Assembly: GCA_015663245.1 (NCBI GenBank)
Contig: DQSN01000138.1
Location: forward strand, 1 to 39,937
DNA length: 39,937 bases
Source: Leucothrix mucor
Lineage (GTDB): Bacteria > Pseudomonadota > Gammaproteobacteria > Thiotrichales > Thiotrichaceae
Direction: 5' to 3'
Shown here: one piece after another, positions 37,198 to 39,937 of the stretch
How the letters are laid out: the number at the start of each line of letters is the position of its first letter
Position numbering within the stretch: position 1 is the stretch's first letter
Notes under the pieces: generated by a model
Database searches by the model: none
What the model saw: only the letters and a program-made list of their open reading frames with translations
What the model was told of the DNA's origin: nothing
Program-made: the position numbers and the translations under genes

Positions 37198-37683
37198 TTA
37201 TCTTGGCTGCTTACTTATAAAAGCTTTAATTTGTTGTGGAGAGATTTTCCCTGATTGGTAAGCAACTAGTTGTCCTTTTGGAGAAAAAATCATAAAGGTT
37301 GGGACACCAGTTAGTTTTTTATTTGCGACTTTTTTGACGTATTGATCAAACTCTTTAACATTGGAAAAAAATGTAGGGAAGTTCACTCGATATTTTTTGA
37401 TAATGCTTTGGGCTATTCGTGGGTTTCCATCTAAAGATACGCCTAAGACCTTAGCATTGGGGTAAGTCCCTATTGATTTAACCATTTCAGGCATACTGGT
37501 CATACAAATTTTGCACTTAGAATGCCAAGCTTCGATTATAGTCCATTTACCTTTGCCTATTTGATTGGAGATACTGGCAAGCTTTGCATTGGCTCCATTT
37601 TTAGCAAGTAGCGGCGAGCTAAAAAATAATGAGGTTAAAATGAGGATAGGGAGTGAAGTTTTTCCAATGCGGAAGGCTTTCAT
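37198..37683 (-). CDS. Periplasmic thioredoxin-like protein (TlpA/DsbE type)
   Basis: 161 residues. Signal peptide 1-27 (LLA-KNG) and a thioredoxin fold with active-site CKIC (57-60) and cis-proline Pro128 in GVPTF. Lacks the longer insert of CcmG, so it is a general thiol-disulphide reductase or oxidase candidate rather than a cytochrome c maturation factor. Single gene with its own terminator downstream. Confidence 0.88.
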   Translation of the reverse strand: MKAFRIGKTSLPILILTSLFFSSPLLAKNGANAKLASISNQIGKGKWTIIEAWHSKCKICMTSMPEMVKSIGTYPNAKVLGVSLDGNPRIAQSIIKKYRVNFPTFFSNVKEFDQYVKKVANKKLTGVPTFMIFSPKGQLVAYQSGKISPQQIKAFISKQPR

Positions 37684-37815
37684 GAATGCACCGTAGGTAT
37701 GTTAAAAGCTCTTTGAATAGTGTGTTTCATCTAGGAAACAAGGTTTATAGTAATCGTTAGTTTTATCCAAAGCCCTTTGATATTAGCATGGGAATTATTG
37801 TTTTGTTAAGCTTTT

Positions 37816-38637
37816 TTAAGATGGCGAAAGTGATTTTTTGTTGTGAAATGATTTTAAGATGATTTTGCTTGCATTGGGAGAGTCGTTCCAAATAACATTA
37901 AAGCGCTGTTTATTGATGCCTTTTTCAGTGAAAAATTTTGTAATAATATTGCTACGTTTGACGGCAATGGCAGGGTTGCTATGAAATGAAGACATTTCAA
38001 TATACAGTAAAGAGTCGTTATTTAATTGCGTAACAATTGGGTTTAAAACAGTAAAGTGTTTTGGCAAAAGTGTAGTTTCACTTATTTCATAATGAATTGT
38101 CACTTCCTCTATGATAGCTTGCTCTGTTATTTCTGTAAGATTTTGCAAGGGGCTTTGATCTTCAATAACCTGATAATTGTCAATATCCGAGTCAGATGGG
38201 GTGGAGCTATTAGGTGTTGATGAGGTAATTAGATCGTCGATAGATTCTACTAAAATAGCATTTTGATCTGCATTATTGGTTATTCCCGATAAGCCTGTAC
38301 TTAAATCGTTCGTGATAGGGGTAGAGGAGGGGGGAGCACTCACGGTGATTTCATTCTTTATAGTGCGAACACCTTTGATGCTTTTAGTAATTGCTACTAT
38401 TTCGCGTATGGTCTTCTCATCATCGGCATTACCGCCTATTGTCCCATCCCTGCCATCAAAGTCTATACTAACTTGATAGCCTTCTTCATCAAGACGTTCA
38501 CGCACATCAGTTATTAGTGTGAGTTCAATATCGTCATGTAAGACATAAAATGAAATACCTAGTAAGACAAGAAGAGAGGCGAATAAAAGAGAAAATATTA
38601 GAACTACGCCATCAACATGTATATGTGTAGCTGACAT
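37816..38637 (-). CDS. Membrane protein with BON and degenerate OmpA-like domains
   Basis: 273 residues. One membrane helix (about 11-33), then a BON-like domain (about 38-98, with IGGNADDEKTIREI and GVRTIKNEI), a Ser/Thr/Pro/Asp-rich linker (100-165) and a C-terminal region (about 175-265) with the spacing of an OmpA-like peptidoglycan-binding domain (IEM, VKRSNIITKFFTEKGINKQRF). The Asp and Arg that bind diaminopimelate in typical OmpA domains are not clearly kept, so binding may differ. Architecture suggests a peptidoglycan-sensing anchor; function unknown. Confidence 0.75.
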   Translation of the reverse strand: MSATHIHVDGVVLIFSLLFASLLVLLGISFYVLHDDIELTLITDVRERLDEEGYQVSIDFDGRDGTIGGNADDEKTIREIVAITKSIKGVRTIKNEITVSAPPSSTPITNDLSTGLSGITNNADQNAILVESIDDLITSSTPNSSTPSDSDIDNYQVIEDQSPLQNLTEITEQAIIEEVTIHYEISETTLLPKHFTVLNPIVTQLNNDSLLYIEMSSFHSNPAIAVKRSNIITKFFTEKGINKQRFNVIWNDSPNASKIILKSFHNKKSLSPS

Positions 38638-38845
38638 TATTATTATCCATTTCAGTAAAATACTTTTAGAAATTTTGAAATAAGAGCACTTTCAATAAAA
38701 CAGGCTATCACATTGTAAAGGCTAATAAAGTGATATTTCGTCGTATAAAAACCACAATAAGTATTTTATTGGAGAGGGTTTGGAAGCTGTAGAGTATATT
38801 AGTTTAAGTCTATATCTTTTAATAAGCTTCTCTCAAACCCAATAA

Positions 38846-38894
38846 TTAATAATTCGCTCACCAATGTTAATGCGCTAGGTGAGCGAATTGTTAA
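38846..38894 (-). terminator. Long hairpin after the META-domain gene
   Basis: Arms aattcgctcacc (38851-38862) and ggtgagcgaatt (38878-38889) pair perfectly and extend outward through a G-U pair to about 17 bp, with a 15-nt loop. It begins 14 bp after the stop codon on the minus strand and is followed by AT-rich sequence, though not a clean T-run. Confidence 0.7.
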
Positions 38895-38907
38895 AGCCCA
38901 AGATTAT

Positions 38908-39726
38908 TTAAAATCCGATTTTCTTAAAAAAACTACTGATTAGATCACTATCATCAGTATTGATTTTTCTGATGATTGGCTGTTGTTCTTCAACTTTTTG
39001 GGGACTGGGTTTTTGTTGTTGCTGGGCTGGAACAGCCTTTTTAATGATGGTTTGCTGTTGGACAACTTTAGGTGCAACCACCTTTTTAGGTGCAGGAGCC
39101 GTCTGTGCCTGTTTGTTTTCATCAGCTATTTTTCTAAGAATAATGCCTACTTTTCCATTACGGTCAAAGAAGTGTAATTTTCCATTTTCCATTTGACGTA
39201 CGCTACCCATACGCCTCAATATTCTAAGATAGCTTCCTTCAATACGTCCAATATCTATTGATTTTGCAGTTTTGTAAGGGATAAGTACCCGACATTTTTT
39301 CTTTGTTTGGACAATTTGTCTAACTTTAAATCCTGTATACCCAATACGGTTGAATGTAGCAGAGTATTTGTTACAACCAGCTTTGCCACTTAGTGCATGA
39401 GTGCTAACACGCATATCCATTTTTAGTGGGTGAGGCACTCTATTGCCATATAATGTTTCTAGCAGCCATGTTGTACCGAGTAGTGAAGGACCACCACTAT
39501 TGAGTGGACATTCTGCTGTTGGGGTCGGGGTTATGCTTTGGACAACAGGAGCTACACTAGGTGTTTTCGCTGTTGTATTTGTACTGATTGATTGTATTGA
39601 AGTAATTGCAGTGGAGTTATCTGCTGCTATGGCGGTGTCTATAAAAAGACAGCTACTTAAAATAGCAATGGGTAGCAGGTAGTAGAGGGGGGAAGTAGAA
39701 GTCTCGCAGGGTAATTTGTTTGTCAT
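38908..39726 (-). CDS. META-domain (HslJ-like) secreted protein
   Basis: 272 residues. The N-terminus is a signal peptide; both a signal peptidase I cut (AIA-AD, about 35) and a lipobox LSSC at Cys26 can be seen, so lipoprotein status is open. A Thr/Pro/Ser-rich linker leads to a META domain (about 80-200) with GTTWLLE, LSGKAGCNKYSATF and two further Cys. A Gln/Pro/Ala/Lys-rich tail (about 205-250) precedes a short hydrophobic C-terminus SSFFKKIGF. META proteins are linked to envelope stress and motility in some bacteria; the role here is unknown. Confidence 0.85.
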   Translation of the reverse strand: MTNKLPCETSTSPLYYLLPIAILSSCLFIDTAIAADNSTAITSIQSISTNTTAKTPSVAPVVQSITPTPTAECPLNSGGPSLLGTTWLLETLYGNRVPHPLKMDMRVSTHALSGKAGCNKYSATFNRIGYTGFKVRQIVQTKKKCRVLIPYKTAKSIDIGRIEGSYLRILRRMGSVRQMENGKLHFFDRNGKVGIILRKIADENKQAQTAPAPKKVVAPKVVQQQTIIKKAVPAQQQQKPSPQKVEEQQPIIRKINTDDSDLISSFFKKIGF

Positions 39727-39937
39727 TTTTATGCTCTCTGTCCTTGAGTGTATAATTCTTGGCTAAATTGAAGTCTAAAAAATAGCTGTGCGAAAAGTAT
39801 AGTACATTTTCTAGACGATTTTTTTTACTTGTTGTAAAAAACACGAAAAAAATGATGGAAAGTCAGCAAACGTATTATTTTTACTACAAATTATTTTTTG
39901 ATTTTTTTTTGAAATAGGCTACGGCTTTCAAAAAAAA
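39727..39937. other. Non-coding end of window
   Basis: 211 bp upstream of the META-domain gene, very rich in A and T homopolymers, with no recognisable gene or hairpin. It should contain that gene's promoter. Confidence 0.5.

Overview
The window looks like a chromosomal segment of an AT-rich gammaproteobacterium. Evidence: an IscR with the E. coli cysteine/histidine spacing, DUF1249 (YqiB-like), DUF1415, YaiI, RhlE, Rep, MtgA, AmpD and a bacterial-type ProRS with an editing insertion. A sulfur-oxidising Thiotrichales-type lineage would fit, but that is a guess from gene content. I saw no tRNA, rRNA, CRISPR array, transposase or phage gene.

Layout. 1-806: 3'-truncated gene for a basic, repeat-rich lipoprotein with a run of nine G/C inside its coding region. 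1.2-7.4 kb: housekeeping genes (phosphoglucomutase, DUF1249 protein, orphan iscR, PP2A-like phosphatase, small membrane protein, proS), with a ~200 bp MITE-like inverted-repeat element between iscR and the phosphatase gene; the element supplies the phosphatase C-terminus and stop codon. 7.6-9.6 kb: membrane GGDEF-EAL protein. 9.6-13.6 kb: a two-gene unit with a 4-bp overlap, a membrane-anchored CHAT (caspase-like) protease followed by a secreted/membrane GH3-family protein. I did not recognise this pairing and consider it the best candidate for an undescribed system. 14.1-16.5 kb: small lipoprotein, FemAB/GNAT-like DUF482 protein, MtgA.

16.5-30.3 kb: a large minus-strand exopolysaccharide locus of the Wzx/Wzy type. 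Transcription order from high to low coordinate: RmlA (activated sugar), C-methyltransferase-like protein, PssD/PssE-type two-part glycosyltransferase, Wzx flippase, Wzy-like polymerase, hexapeptide acyltransferase, two GT2 glycosyltransferases, WcaJ-type initiating phosphotransferase, OafA-like acyltransferase, a Wzz/BY-kinase co-polymerase and a tail-anchored J-domain protein. Many neighbours overlap by 1-4 bp. No Wza-type outer-membrane exporter is present in the window, so it must lie outside.

30.4-36.5 kb: DUF1415 protein, a second copy of the inverted-repeat family, RhlE, YaiI, Rep, and an unusual AmpD-histidine phosphatase fusion. 36.5-39.7 kb: four separate minus-strand envelope genes (TM protein with a Ser/Thr-rich tail, thioredoxin-like protein, BON/OmpA-like membrane protein, META-domain protein) with clear hairpin terminators.

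A theme is the cell envelope: peptidoglycan synthesis (MtgA), recycling (AmpD), a NagZ-like GH3 protein next to a protease, polysaccharide export and several lipoproteins. Small inverted-repeat elements are scattered between genes and have been captured as gene ends at least once.
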